Origin: Desulfobulbaceae bacterium UBA2276
GTDB lineage: Bacteria > Desulfobacterota > Desulfobulbia > Desulfobulbales > Desulfocapsaceae
Direction: 5' to 3'
DNA: 64,000 bases
Assembly: GCA_002347085.1 (NCBI GenBank)
Contig: DDWW01000054.1
Coordinates: 16,046-80,045, forward strand
Part shown: positions 32,232-40,373 of the stretch, one piece after another
Numbering within the stretch: the stretch's first letter is position 1
How the letters are laid out: every line of letters begins with the position of its first letter
Position numbers and translations under genes: made by a program
Notes under the pieces: model-generated
The model's database searches: none
The model's input: only the letters and a program-made list of their open reading frames with translations
Told to the model about the DNA's origin: nothing

Positions 32232-34095
32232 CTACCACCTCTTTCATGGACTGACCGACGCTGCAATTTTCTCTCAAGGTACAGGCGCTGCAGGTATGTT
32301 CGGGATCTTTCATGGCTGCTACTTCTTTTTTAGCGCTGCATGAAACAATAATATCAAACTCCTCCCCATCCAGAGTTTCTACCTGGAGGAGAATGTCGGC
32401 CAGATTTTTAAGAAGACATTGCTCCTGTTTGAGAATACGAACTGCTTCATCATAACAGGTGGCCAGGAGCTCATTGACCTCCTGGTCAATGCGTCTGGCC
32501 ATATTGTGCCCCATGGGTAAACGGCCACCAGCCCCTGCAATAAAGCCTCCGCTTTCTATGGAAAACGCCTGAGGGCCGAGGGTTTTACTCATCCCCCATT
32601 TGCAGATCATGTCGGTGGCAATTTGAGTGGCAGTGAGGAGATCCCCCTGTGCCCCTGTGGTCTGCTGTTTGAACATCAACTCTTCTGCGGCCCTTCCTCC
32701 CATGAGGACAATGATCTTGCTACGCAGATACTCCTTTGAATACGCGGGATGGTCACTGATCGGTAATTGTTGGGTCTGACCAAGGGCCATGCCTCGAGGG
32801 ACGATGGTGATCTTGTGCAAGGGATCGGAGTCTGGCAGTTTGTTGGCCAGGATCCCATGGCCCGCCTCATGGTAGGCCAGGATCTTGCGATCATTGTCAC
32901 TCATCACCATTCCTTTCCGTTCTATCCCCATGAGGATACGATCACGGGCCTTTTCAAAATCCTCATTAAGGATCTGGTCCCGTCCTTTTCTGGCGGCCAT
33001 CAAAGCGGCCTCATTGACCAGGTTTGCAAGTTCTGCCCCGGTAAAACCCGGAGTCGCCTTGGCCAGGTCATCAAAAACAACTTCAGGATGCAGCGCCACC
33101 TTGCGGCCATGTACCTCCAGAATTTTCTTTCGTCCTTTCACATCAGGTGGCAGGATGTTGATCTGTCGGTCAAACCGACCTGGCCGTTTCAGGGCTGAAT
33201 CGAGGATATCCGGCCGGTTCGTGGCTGCCAGCACGACGATGGTATCGTCTGTAGCAAAACCATCCATTTCCACCAGCAGGGCATTCAGCGTCTGCCCTCT
33301 TTCTTCCTGCCCTCCGGCCGAGGCTCCACTTGCTCTGCTGGCGCCAACCGCGTCTATTTCATCAATAAAAACAATGCAGGGGGCATTTTTTTTTGCCTCT
33401 TTGAAAAGATCCCTGACCCTTGAGGCCCCAACGCCTACAAACATTTCGACAAAGTCGGAACCACTGAAACTGTAAAAAGGAACGCCTGCCTCACCGGCCA
33501 CGGCCTTTGCCAGCATGGTTTTACCAGTTCCAGGAGGGCCCTGCAGGAGGATGCCTCTGGGGATGGTGGCACCGATCTTCTTAAAATTGCCAGGATGCTT
33601 AAGAAAGGAGACAATCTCTTCTAATTCCTCTTTAGCCTCAGGGATTCCTGCAACATCTTTGAAGGTCAGCCCAAGCTCTTTTCCGCTGAGGCTGACCAGT
33701 TTGTCACTGGCAAATTTGCTCTCATCCTTTTTAGGTTGTAAAGACCACCAAGCCACTATGATCAACATGACCACAAACGCAGAAATAACGGTCATGTAAA
33801 TCAGGTTGAATCTGTCTTCCTTCACGACCACACGAATGTTTTTTCCCTGAACTCTTTCCAGAAATTTATTGACATCCGGTACTGTTGTCACAAAGGTGTG
33901 CTTGTCTCGATCAGTGAAGACGACTCTGTTGCCGGTGAATTCAAGTGTGACAATCTGATCGTTATTTAATCGCTCAATGACTTCGCTGTAGTCCTGGGTT
34001 GTATGTCTATGCTCCATAAACCAGAGCAGGGCCATGAACAGGCATACGAGAGAAAAGAGAAAGCAGACAAGGAGGTTACGAACAAGAAGGGCCAT
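32215..34095 (-). CDS. ftsH: FtsH-family membrane AAA+ zinc protease, paralogue with Cys-rich tail
   Basis: A 626-residue FtsH. Two membrane helices (about 5-27 and 97-118) flank a periplasmic domain. The AAA domain has Walker A GPPGTGKT (about 185-192), Walker B CIVFIDEID, the pore motif FVGVGASRVRD and the second region of homology ATNRPDILDSALKRPGRFDRQ. The zinc site is HEAGH (about 409-413). After the protease domain, a C-terminal tail contains SCSAKKE and CSACTLRENC, four cysteines in the last 50 residues that ordinary FtsH lacks; they could bind a metal. It heads an operon with a kinase-like protein and three respiratory subunits, so it may control turnover or assembly of that complex. 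GGAG precedes the start by 11 bases. Confidence 0.95.
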   Translation of the reverse strand: MALLVRNLLVCFLFSLVCLFMALLWFMEHRHTTQDYSEVIERLNNDQIVTLEFTGNRVVFTDRDKHTFVTTVPDVNKFLERVQGKNIRVVVKEDRFNLIYMTVISAFVVMLIIVAWWSLQPKKDESKFASDKLVSLSGKELGLTFKDVAGIPEAKEELEEIVSFLKHPGNFKKIGATIPRGILLQGPPGTGKTMLAKAVAGEAGVPFYSFSGSDFVEMFVGVGASRVRDLFKEAKKNAPCIVFIDEIDAVGASRASGASAGGQEERGQTLNALLVEMDGFATDDTIVVLAATNRPDILDSALKRPGRFDRQINILPPDVKGRKKILEVHGRKVALHPEVVFDDLAKATPGFTGAELANLVNEAALMAARKGRDQILNEDFEKARDRILMGIERKGMVMSDNDRKILAYHEAGHGILANKLPDSDPLHKITIVPRGMALGQTQQLPISDHPAYSKEYLRSKIIVLMGGRAAEELMFKQQTTGAQGDLLTATQIATDMICKWGMSKTLGPQAFSIESGGFIAGAGGRLPMGHNMARRIDQEVNELLATCYDEAVRILKQEQCLLKNLADILLQVETLDGEEFDIIVSCSAKKEVAAMKDPEHTCSACTLRENCSVGQSMKEVVDAITA

Positions 34096-34273
34096 TGTAG
34101 TTGAGTCTCCAAGAGTGCAGATGCTTTTTCAAAAAGACTGTCATCGAGAGTACAGTCGTGACAGAAAGAGTCAGGAGAACAACACAAGACCTTCGAAATC
34201 GGGCAAAGTTTTTTAGCCAATTGACTGCTGAGCCTTTTTTTCAATAATATCTCCCCAAAGGGAGTATATGAAA

Positions 34274-34305
34274 AAAGCCGGGAGGATGCAAATCCTCTCG
34301 GCTTT
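34274..34305 (-). terminator. Intrinsic terminator between small membrane protein gene and ftsH
   Basis: A 14-bp stem with a single G-U pair, AAAGCCGGGAGGAT (34274-34287) with ATCCTCTCGGCTTT (34292-34305), has a GCAA-type tetraloop. On the minus strand it is followed by six T residues (complement of 34271-34276). It ends the transcript of the 74-residue gene, so ftsH must have its own promoter in 34096-34270 or rely on readthrough. Confidence 0.9.
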
Positions 34306-34345
34306 CTCATATATACTTTCATTTATATACTTTCATTTGTTGAAA

Positions 34346-34570
34346 TTACATGCCGGTTACAGCTTTAAACCAGGCGCCGACAAGCTGAAACGGTCCACCT
34401 GCCTGATACATGGCGCTCCCAAGACAAGCAACGACCCACAATCCAACAATTCCTGTAAAGGCGGCAACACTACCGATGACGACTTTGTCAACTTCTGCTG
34501 AAACAGAAGTTTGGCTGCTCTCTTGAACTCTGCCCTGACTCTGTTCTTTTGTAAGTATTCTCTCACTCAT
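34346..34570 (-). CDS. Small single-span membrane protein behind a sigma-54 promoter
   Basis: A 74-residue protein starting at ATG 34570, with AAGGAGA three bases upstream at 34575-34581. Residues 1-28 are hydrophilic (MSERILTKEQSQGRVQ and onward). A membrane helix follows (VIGSVAAFTGIVGLWVVACL), then a Gly-rich loop and a short amphipathic end, AWFKAVTGM. I do not recognise the family with confidence; similar small proteins with a GG.....W..AVTG ending seem familiar from respiratory gene neighbourhoods. The gene is monocistronic, flanked by a terminator and a near-consensus -24/-12 promoter, which implies tightly controlled expression. Confidence 0.85.
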   Translation of the reverse strand: MSERILTKEQSQGRVQESSQTSVSAEVDKVVIGSVAAFTGIVGLWVVACLGSAMYQAGGPFQLVGAWFKAVTGM

Positions 34571-34643
34571 GGCATCTCCTTGTACGGTTAAAAAGGTTGA
34601 TTTTCTGCTTGCCTCACGCCTCATTCTCTGCATAATGTTCCTA

Positions 34644-34658
34644 GCACAATGCGTGCCA
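34644..34658 (-). promoter_or_regulatory. Sigma-54 (-24/-12) promoter
   Basis: On the minus strand this reads TGGCACGCATTGTGC. The sigma-54 consensus is TGGCACG-N4-TTGC; only the first T of TTGC differs, and the invariant GG and GC are exactly 10 bp apart. Transcription would begin near 34632, about 60 nt before the ATG at 34570. This is the best promoter match I can see in the window. Confidence 0.88.
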
Positions 34659-34790
34659 GAATAAAATATGAGCCCGTGGATGGCTCTTTTTGTGGAGTAA
34701 CTGTTTGTTTTGTTGGATATAAGAGGAATAGAAGAGAAGGGTCTGCGACAGCAGGTATCAGTATGGCGCCAGGAAGACCTTTACGGGTAC

Positions 34791-34840
34791 TGTCCCGCCA
34801 GTGTCCCGATACTGTCCCGCCAGTGTCCCGAAAGTGTCCC
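34791..34840. promoter_or_regulatory. Five phased TGTCCC boxes, candidate enhancer for the sigma-54 activator
   Basis: TGTCCC occurs at 34791, 34802, 34813, 34824 and 34835, each exactly 11 bp after the last, so all face the same side of the helix. The boxes lie about 160-210 bp upstream of the predicted start site, the usual range for NtrC-type enhancers. The adjacent gene, 200 bp further on, encodes an NtrC-type activator. The rest of 34659-35039 holds no gene that I can support. Confidence 0.8.
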
Positions 34841-35039
34841 AGGGCTACACATTTCGCACTAAGTAATGAGAATTGGTCTCACTTGTTGGCTGCTTGTGTA
34901 TCATTTTTTAGTTTAAAATTTGAATGCAGGAAAGAGGGGTTAGAAGTGAGTGGTAAAGGGGCTGGAAAAACGGAATAAACCTTTCCAGGATCTCCCTGCA
35001 ATTACAAACCTGTATGAATTTGTGGCTAAGGAAATTGCC

Positions 35040-36827
35040 CTAATTCTTTATATTATAGCGATGCATCTGTCTGTAGAACGTGGAACGGGCAACTCCCAGA
35101 AGTTTGGCGGCCTTTGCCCTGTTACCGTTTGCTTGCCGGAGGGCATTGATAATCTTCTCGTCTTCCGACTGATACTGAGGAGTTGTTGAGGGAAACGCTT
35201 CTGTCAAGGTGCTTTGAGGAATAGGAGGCGGGAAAGCGGATGCCGATAGAGACTCTTTGACAGATGGCCTCTGCAGTTCTTCCGGTAGATGTTTTAATTG
35301 CAGCACAGGCCCATTACAAAGGACACAGGCCCTTTCTATGACGTGTCTCAATTCTCGGACATTTCCCGGCCAAGGATAATGCAACATGCACTCCAGGGCC
35401 TGATCAGAGATCACGGCAATCTTTTTGCCAAGCTGTTTCCGGAAAAGTTCCAGAAAATTGTTGGCAATCAGGGGGATACTTATGCTCCTCTCTCGCAAAG
35501 GAGGAAGCTTGATTTCAATGACTTTAAGACGGTAGTAAAGATCTTCCCTGAATTTTCCTTCTTTCACCATTTTCTGGAAGTCAACGTTGGAGGCGGCTAT
35601 GACTCGGACATCGACCTGAATCGGTTCATCCTGACCCACCGGGGTAAAGGTCTTTTCCTGTAAGAAGCGCAAAAGAAGCAATTGTGTCCGAGGTGAGATG
35701 TCCCCGATTTCATCAAGAAACAAGGTGCCTCCGTCGGCCTGCAACAACCTGCCGGGCCTGTCTCGGTCCGCACCGGTAAAGGCCCCTTTTCGATGACCAA
35801 AGAGTTCGCTTTCCAGCAGATTCTCGGCAACAGCAACGCAATCAACCTTAATAAGCGGCTTGTCACGTCGTGAACTCTCGGCGTGGAGTGCCTCGGCCGC
35901 CAGTTCTTTGCCGGTCCCGGACTCGCCGGTGACGAGAACGGCAGTATCAACTTTACCAATGTTTTCTATCAGGCTATAGACCTCCTGCATGGCAGGGCTT
36001 GAGTCCACAAAGCCGTGAAAGTAGCTGCGATTTTCGATGCCTTGCAAAGGCTCGGCAGTGATCATGTCTCTGGCGACGATCACAACGCCTTGAAATTCAT
36101 CATCCCCGCCTCGTAAAGGAGAGGCGTTGAGGCTGATCATCTTTGTCTTATGGTTAGGAGTATGGCATTCAATGAGATGCTTTCTTACTTCATTGCCTTT
36201 TTGTAAAACCTGACGAACATCGTCGAGGCAGGCAAGGCCTAATTCAAGAGGGAGTTGATCAAAATCAGTAATGCCTTCCACTCCCTTAGATTTCAGCCAT
36301 TGTTTTGCTGTTTCATTGAGTTCAATAATCTGCAGGTTGGCATCAACCGTAATAATCGCATCGCTGACCGAACGAAAAATTGTCTCCAGGTACCGGCGAT
36401 ACTTTTCGTTTTCCTGCTGCAGGCGTTTGGCTTTATTCTCCAGAAACCAGTGCTGGAGGGCCTGTCTGGTAAAATGGAGCAGGGTCTCTTTATTTACCGG
36501 CTTTGATATATAATCAAAGGCGCCATGCCTGACAGACTCGGTAGCAGATTCAAGATTGGGAAAGCCGGTGATCATCACCACGGGACATTCAACCCCTGCT
36601 TCTCTGATTTTCCGCAGAAGCTCTGTCCCGCAAGGCCCTATCAGTACGATATCACTGATAATGAGGTCGTATTTTGTTTGTCCTAACGCCTCCATGGCTT
36701 CGTCAAAAGTTGCTACTGTTTTCACAAACTGATAACCTTCGGCGGTCAGGAATATTTCAAAGGTCTGTCTGATGGACTCCTCATCATCGACAATGAGAAT
36801 CTTGGCAGAATATAAATCTTTTTCCAT
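35040..36827 (-). CDS. Sigma-54-dependent response regulator (REC-PAS-AAA-Fis HTH)
   Basis: About 595 residues from ATG 36827 (AGGA upstream); an in-frame TTG at 36854 would overlap the kinase gene by 23 bp. The receiver domain has phosphoacceptor Asp59 (LIISDIV). A PAS domain lies at about 145-255, an uncommon insert in NtrC-type regulators. The AAA domain has GESGTGKE (about 300), the sigma-54 contact loop GAFTGA (about 345), GGTLFLDEIGD and the R finger region. The C-terminal Fis-type helix-turn-helix is NRAKAAKLLGVARSTFYRQM. It follows the kinase gene with 4 bp between, so the two are a cognate pair. The nearest sigma-54 promoter is its downstream neighbour at 34644. Confidence 0.95.
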   Translation of the reverse strand: MEKDLYSAKILIVDDEESIRQTFEIFLTAEGYQFVKTVATFDEAMEALGQTKYDLIISDIVLIGPCGTELLRKIREAGVECPVVMITGFPNLESATESVRHGAFDYISKPVNKETLLHFTRQALQHWFLENKAKRLQQENEKYRRYLETIFRSVSDAIITVDANLQIIELNETAKQWLKSKGVEGITDFDQLPLELGLACLDDVRQVLQKGNEVRKHLIECHTPNHKTKMISLNASPLRGGDDEFQGVVIVARDMITAEPLQGIENRSYFHGFVDSSPAMQEVYSLIENIGKVDTAVLVTGESGTGKELAAEALHAESSRRDKPLIKVDCVAVAENLLESELFGHRKGAFTGADRDRPGRLLQADGGTLFLDEIGDISPRTQLLLLRFLQEKTFTPVGQDEPIQVDVRVIAASNVDFQKMVKEGKFREDLYYRLKVIEIKLPPLRERSISIPLIANNFLELFRKQLGKKIAVISDQALECMLHYPWPGNVRELRHVIERACVLCNGPVLQLKHLPEELQRPSVKESLSASAFPPPIPQSTLTEAFPSTTPQYQSEDEKIINALRQANGNRAKAAKLLGVARSTFYRQMHRYNIKN

Positions 36828-36831
36828 AGTT

Positions 36832-37989
36832 TCAGGTTCCTGCTGGAAGTTCAATGATCATTTCCGTATATTTTTCCAGGATTGAGTTGACGTGCAGATC
36901 ACCACCATGATCTTTTATAATTCCATAACTGATACTGAGCCCGAGCCCTGTCCCCTCACCAGGGGGTTTCGTGGTGAAGAAAGGCTCAAAAAGACGCTCC
37001 AGGATAGACTGGGGCAGGCCGGTTCCGTAATCCTTCACAGTTATCCGGTAAACAGGGTGATCCCCATTCTGCTTCTTAAGGCAGGATATTTTGATAATCT
37101 TTTTGGAATCAAAACCAGGGTATCTTGCATTCAGGGCATAGCGGCTGTTACTGATGAGATTCAACAAAACTTGTTGCAATTGTCTGAAATCAGCAATAAC
37201 AACTGAGTTTTTATCGGGAAATTCAGTCACTACCGTGATTCCGTCCCTCTGCAATTGATGCCGGACCAGGGCCAGGCTGGCATTTATAATTTCCACAGGA
37301 TTGACGGGCTCTCGCTCACCACTGTCTGCCCGGGCGAAAGAGATTAAATTATGGGTAATAGAGGCGATTCTGTCTCCTTCTTTCATGATCTTCTGCACAA
37401 TATCAATGCCTGCCGGATCAAAGTCATACTTATCCAGAAGAATCTGGGCGAAGTTAATAATCCCGGTAATGGGGTTATTAACTTCATGGGCGACGCCGGC
37501 CGCAAGCTCACCGATAGCTGCAAGTTTGGCAGTCCGTATGGAATCCACTTTGCGCATCTCATCTCGGGTAAGTTCCCTGGCGATCAACATAATCTTATTT
37601 ATTTTGCCATCCATCTCTTTAACAGGGGAGATAGTAAAAGAATATTCACCAAAGAGCCCGGGGAGGCGTGTCTCTTCCACTTTTGGAGAACAGGTCTTCA
37701 GGAATTCTTCCAAAGGACATTTGATATGCGGCCACCGGCCGCCATGAATAATCTTGCATATTCCCTGACCAACAACTTCATTCCGGGTTTTTCTGGCCGC
37801 TTGCAGGGTTGCATCATTGGCCTCAATAATAATTCCATCCGGCCGGACCACCAGTACCGGATCCTGGATGCCGTTGAAGAGCTGTTCCCACGTTCCGGTG
37901 TTACACGTTTTTTGAGGATTACAGCAAGATCGGCGTTCGGTTGTATTTTTGAAAAAACAACCTATGTGCTTGTTTTTTTTGATATTCAT
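36832..37989 (-). CDS. Soluble PAS sensor histidine kinase with Cys-rich N-terminus
   Basis: A 385-residue kinase without membrane helices, so it senses a cytoplasmic signal. The first 30 residues hold four cysteines (GCFFKNTTERRSCCNPQKTC). The PAS domain (about 35-150) contains further cysteines in GICKIIHG and KCPLEEFLKTC. The HisKA box is GVAHEVNNPITGI with His near residue 168, and the ATPase domain shows NLISNSRYALNA, DYGTGLP and GEGTGLGLSISYG. The number and placement of cysteines suggest redox, metal or heme sensing, which I infer only. It is co-transcribed with the NtrC-type regulator downstream. No good ribosome site precedes the ATG. Confidence 0.93.
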   Translation of the reverse strand: MNIKKNKHIGCFFKNTTERRSCCNPQKTCNTGTWEQLFNGIQDPVLVVRPDGIIIEANDATLQAARKTRNEVVGQGICKIIHGGRWPHIKCPLEEFLKTCSPKVEETRLPGLFGEYSFTISPVKEMDGKINKIMLIARELTRDEMRKVDSIRTAKLAAIGELAAGVAHEVNNPITGIINFAQILLDKYDFDPAGIDIVQKIMKEGDRIASITHNLISFARADSGEREPVNPVEIINASLALVRHQLQRDGITVVTEFPDKNSVVIADFRQLQQVLLNLISNSRYALNARYPGFDSKKIIKISCLKKQNGDHPVYRITVKDYGTGLPQSILERLFEPFFTTKPPGEGTGLGLSISYGIIKDHGGDLHVNSILEKYTEMIIELPAGT

Positions 37990-38297
37990 AGCGCGTGTAT
38001 CCAGCGGTAGAATTGAATAAACCCATTGCCATCAAGCACCGCAACATGCGTGGAGAGAGAATCAATAATAATTTCATACCCACTGTTTTCCAAGGGAGTG
38101 CCTCACAATGATAGCTTTTGGTATCATAGCTTCCCGATTTAAGCCCTATCGTTATCCATCATGTCGAAGCTTATTATAAAGGAAAGGCAAAAACAAGGTG
38201 GACCGTAAAATAACAAAACGAAGGCTCGCAACAGATCATCAAGCATAGAGGTCTGACGGAATCTCAAAGATTCGGATATCCTGGTGAGAGGAGGAAC
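37990..38297. other. Divergent intergenic region with an operator-like palindrome
   Basis: There is no gene. The region separates the minus-strand kinase gene from the plus-strand small gene. An inverted repeat, ATGATA (38108-38113) with TATCAT (38122-38127), has an 8-bp spacer and overlaps a direct repeat of ATAGCTT. It may be an operator. No sigma-54 site or TGTCCC box is present here. Confidence 0.35.
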
Positions 38298-38543
38298 GTG
38301 ACAAATGTCATGGAAAGAAAAAAATATGAGGAAGTTCTTACCAGGATTAGCAGCTATTATGAGGACAAGGTGCGGGACGATCCCGCGGGGAATTCTCGAA
38401 AAATGAGCGTGGCGAATATGCCTGTTGCGGAAAAGAGGAGTGGCTCCAGGAAGGACATCGGCAGGAAGAAAACCGGGGGAGAAAAGAGCTTCAGCGGCAC
38501 AAGGGAAAGCACCACCGCTGATCCAAGGGGAGTATTCTTCTAA
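38298..38543 (+). CDS. Small basic hypothetical protein
   Basis: An 81-residue frame starting with GTG 38298 (77 residues if ATG 38310 is used). The N-terminal third is helical and charged (KKYEEVLTRISSYYEDKV); the rest is basic, rich in Gly, Ser, Lys and Arg, and probably disordered. AGGAGG at 38289-38294 is strong but sits only 3 bp from the GTG. An ATG at 38305 in another frame, better spaced, would give a 33-residue peptide instead, so the choice of frame is not certain. The stop overlaps the convergent corA stop by 4 bp. I do not recognise the family. Confidence 0.5.
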   Translation: MTNVMERKKYEEVLTRISSYYEDKVRDDPAGNSRKMSVANMPVAEKRSGSRKDIGRKKTGGEKSFSGTRESTTADPRGVFF

Positions 38544-39496
38544 AACATGCGTTTCTTCCAGAGAACAAAGCCTGCCACGCCGGCAAGTGACATCGAGAGA
38601 AACAGCACGACCCAGAAGCCAAGTCGTTCATCCGGGAAGGGCACCCCAACGTTCATACCCCAAAAGCTGGAGATCATGGTCGGGATGGCGATCAGGATGG
38701 TGATTGAGGCAAGCAGTTTCATCACCTGGTTCAGATTGTTGGAGATAACCGAGGTGAAGGCATCCATCATGCCGCTCAAGATGTCGGAATACATCTGGAC
38801 CATCTCCAGGGCCTGCCGGTTTTCAATAATGGCGTCCTCGAGGATATCCTCATCCTCTTCGTACTGGGGCAGGAGGTGCTGCAGGGCACTGGTCTTTCTC
38901 AGACGCAGCAGCCTTTCCAGAACCAGACCGTTGGTGCGCAAGGCCACCGTGAAATAGGTGAGGCCTTTTTCCATGTCGAGCAGCTGAAACACCTCGGCAT
39001 TGTTCATTGATTTTCGCAGATGACGTTCAATTTCATCGGTTTGGCGGTTAATCTGATTGATGAAGCGCAGATAGACCTTGGCGGTCTTGTAGAGAATCTG
39101 GAAGAGGAAACGGGTACGCTTGCCGGTATTGTAATAGGCCGGCGCCCCGGGGCCGACAATGTTTCCAGGCAGGATCTCGGTTTCTTCCAGGGACACGGTA
39201 ATGACCTGATCCTGAGTCAGGATGATGCCGAGCGGCAGGGTGTCATACATGTCCGGCCCGCGTAGAATCGGGAAATTGGTGAGCACCAGCATGCAGTTGT
39301 CTTCAATCTCGATACGGGACCGTTCTTCCGAGTCCAGGGCGGCCCGAAGCAGGTCTTCCGGCACTCCGGTCGCCTGGGAAACCGTGTTGATTTCAGCCGG
39401 AGTTGGATTAACCATGCGGATCCAGGATCTTGAGACCGGTCCACTGTCGGTGACGATCTGCAATTGATGGTCAAAACGTTTGTAAACGGTAAACAT
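38540..39496 (-). CDS. corA: CorA-family divalent metal ion transporter
   Basis: A 318-residue CorA protein. The large N-terminal cytoplasmic domain (about 1-255) is followed by two C-terminal membrane helices, with the signature GMN motif in SSFWGMNVGVPFPDE at the end of the first helix, and a short basic tail (WKKRMF). CorA forms pentamers that carry Mg2+, and often Co2+ or Ni2+, into the cytoplasm. AAGAGG lies upstream of the ATG at a suitable distance. It lies downstream of, and on the same strand as, the CbiM-kinase fusion gene, 877 bp away, so both may concern metals, but they are not an operon. Confidence 0.95.
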   Translation of the reverse strand: MFTVYKRFDHQLQIVTDSGPVSRSWIRMVNPTPAEINTVSQATGVPEDLLRAALDSEERSRIEIEDNCMLVLTNFPILRGPDMYDTLPLGIILTQDQVITVSLEETEILPGNIVGPGAPAYYNTGKRTRFLFQILYKTAKVYLRFINQINRQTDEIERHLRKSMNNAEVFQLLDMEKGLTYFTVALRTNGLVLERLLRLRKTSALQHLLPQYEEDEDILEDAIIENRQALEMVQMYSDILSGMMDAFTSVISNNLNQVMKLLASITILIAIPTMISSFWGMNVGVPFPDERLGFWVVLFLSMSLAGVAGFVLWKKRMF

Positions 39497-39666
39497 GTCA
39501 GTATGCCTCTTGTCCGGGGCGGAGTAAAATCCCGGACCGTTCCTGATTATTGAAGGTCGCCCAAAGGCAACTCAGAAAAAAATCGTCGTTTACTGAATTG
39601 ACGAGAGAGGATAAATTTGGAAAAAAAGTAACATGGAAATCAGAGGGGATGCCACTCCATGACACA

Positions 39667-39817
39667 TTTAAGGGTGCCTTGCAAAATGGTCTTTTTGCTC
39701 AAACTTGGCGTTATGCTCAAAACTTTATCCTCGGAATATCAAATATATGCCTGCGGTAAAATTTTTCGCAGGCCTTGATCTTGAACAAAAAACCTCATTT
39801 TTCAAGGCACCCTTAAA
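39667..39817. mobile_element. MITE-like element with about 36-bp terminal inverted repeats
   Basis: The left end (39668-39703) begins TTAAGGGTGCCTTG and continues CAAAATGG, TTTTTG, CTCAA. The right end (39781-39816), read on the minus strand, begins TTAAGGGTGCCTTG and continues AAAAATGA, TTTTTTG, TTCAA. About 30 of 36 positions agree. The interior of 77 bp has no gene. Solo copies of the end sequence occur at 27657 and 45283. No clear target-site duplication is visible. This fits a miniature inverted-repeat element mobilised by a transposase elsewhere. Confidence 0.7.
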
Positions 39818-40039
39818 ACTAGAAAAAGTCTTTACTCGGTTTTGGAAACCAATGTCAATCGAAAAAGGGAAAGGAACGAGGGGGAAATGAGGGAAAAGGG
39901 ATTGAGTTAGGCATGGAGAGACCGCATCAGGATACAAAGGGGTCTTCCGGGCTAAGCGTACTTGTGTTTTGACCAGCAAACACAAGTAAAGATAACGTTA
40001 AGTGGTTCTATACAATACTCAGCTAAATTTTCCTGGGCA

Positions 40040-40122
40040 CCCAATAAATACTGGATTTCCGACTGCGCGAGAATGACAATTATTAAATGCTTCGTCACTC
40101 CCGCATAACCGGGAGTGACGAA
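40040..40122. repeat. REP-like palindromic repeat block
   Basis: A degenerate half, CTGGATTTCCGACTGCGCGA followed by GAATGAC, precedes a perfect 13-bp stem, TTCGTCACTCCCG (40091-40103) with CGGGAGTGACGAA (40110-40122) and a 6-nt loop. The wording resembles the widespread proteobacterial repeat whose arms read like CGTCATTCCCGC and GCGGGAATGACG. It is noncoding. Confidence 0.6.
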
Positions 40123-40373
40123 AGATGATAGCTGAGTTTCCTATAGAGGCATTTAACTTTATGAAATCTTGCTATTTTTTAGTCTTGAAAGAGTTCGGAA
40201 AAAAGATTTAGTAGAATTAACAAAAAGTCTCTTCGTATCGACAATCACAAACCGATATTTTCCCCAGTCATTTCAGATAACTGAGACATGTTTTTGCAAT
40301 ACACCTTCGTATTAGTTTTTTAATAAAAACGGCATGTTAGTACAGATACGCTTTGGTCGGATAAACCTGTTTC

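Larger units (their letters stand above)
39497..40373. other. 877-bp gene-free region with several palindromic repeats
   Basis: There is no coding sequence that I can support. The region contains the 151-bp inverted-repeat element described separately, a perfect 9-bp stem CTTGTGTTT/AAACACAAG (39961-39969 with 39978-39986) and a REP-like block at 40040-40122. The local A+T content is higher than in the neighbouring genes. It looks like a collecting site for small repeats between two convergently unrelated minus-strand genes. Confidence 0.6.

Noticed and set aside
34202..34225. Second sigma-54 promoter upstream of ftsH (minus strand TTGGCTAAAAAACTTTGCCC)
   Set aside because: The GG and GC elements are 12 bp apart instead of 10, which sigma-54 does not tolerate.
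34649..34978. A 109-codon plus-strand frame over the TGTCCC boxes
   Set aside because: The frame is created by the 11-bp repeats and the promoter region. It has no ribosome site, and the regulatory reading explains the sequence better.
36271..36513. Plus-strand frames opposite the activator gene
   Set aside because: Short antisense frames inside a gene with full receiver, PAS, AAA and HTH domains.
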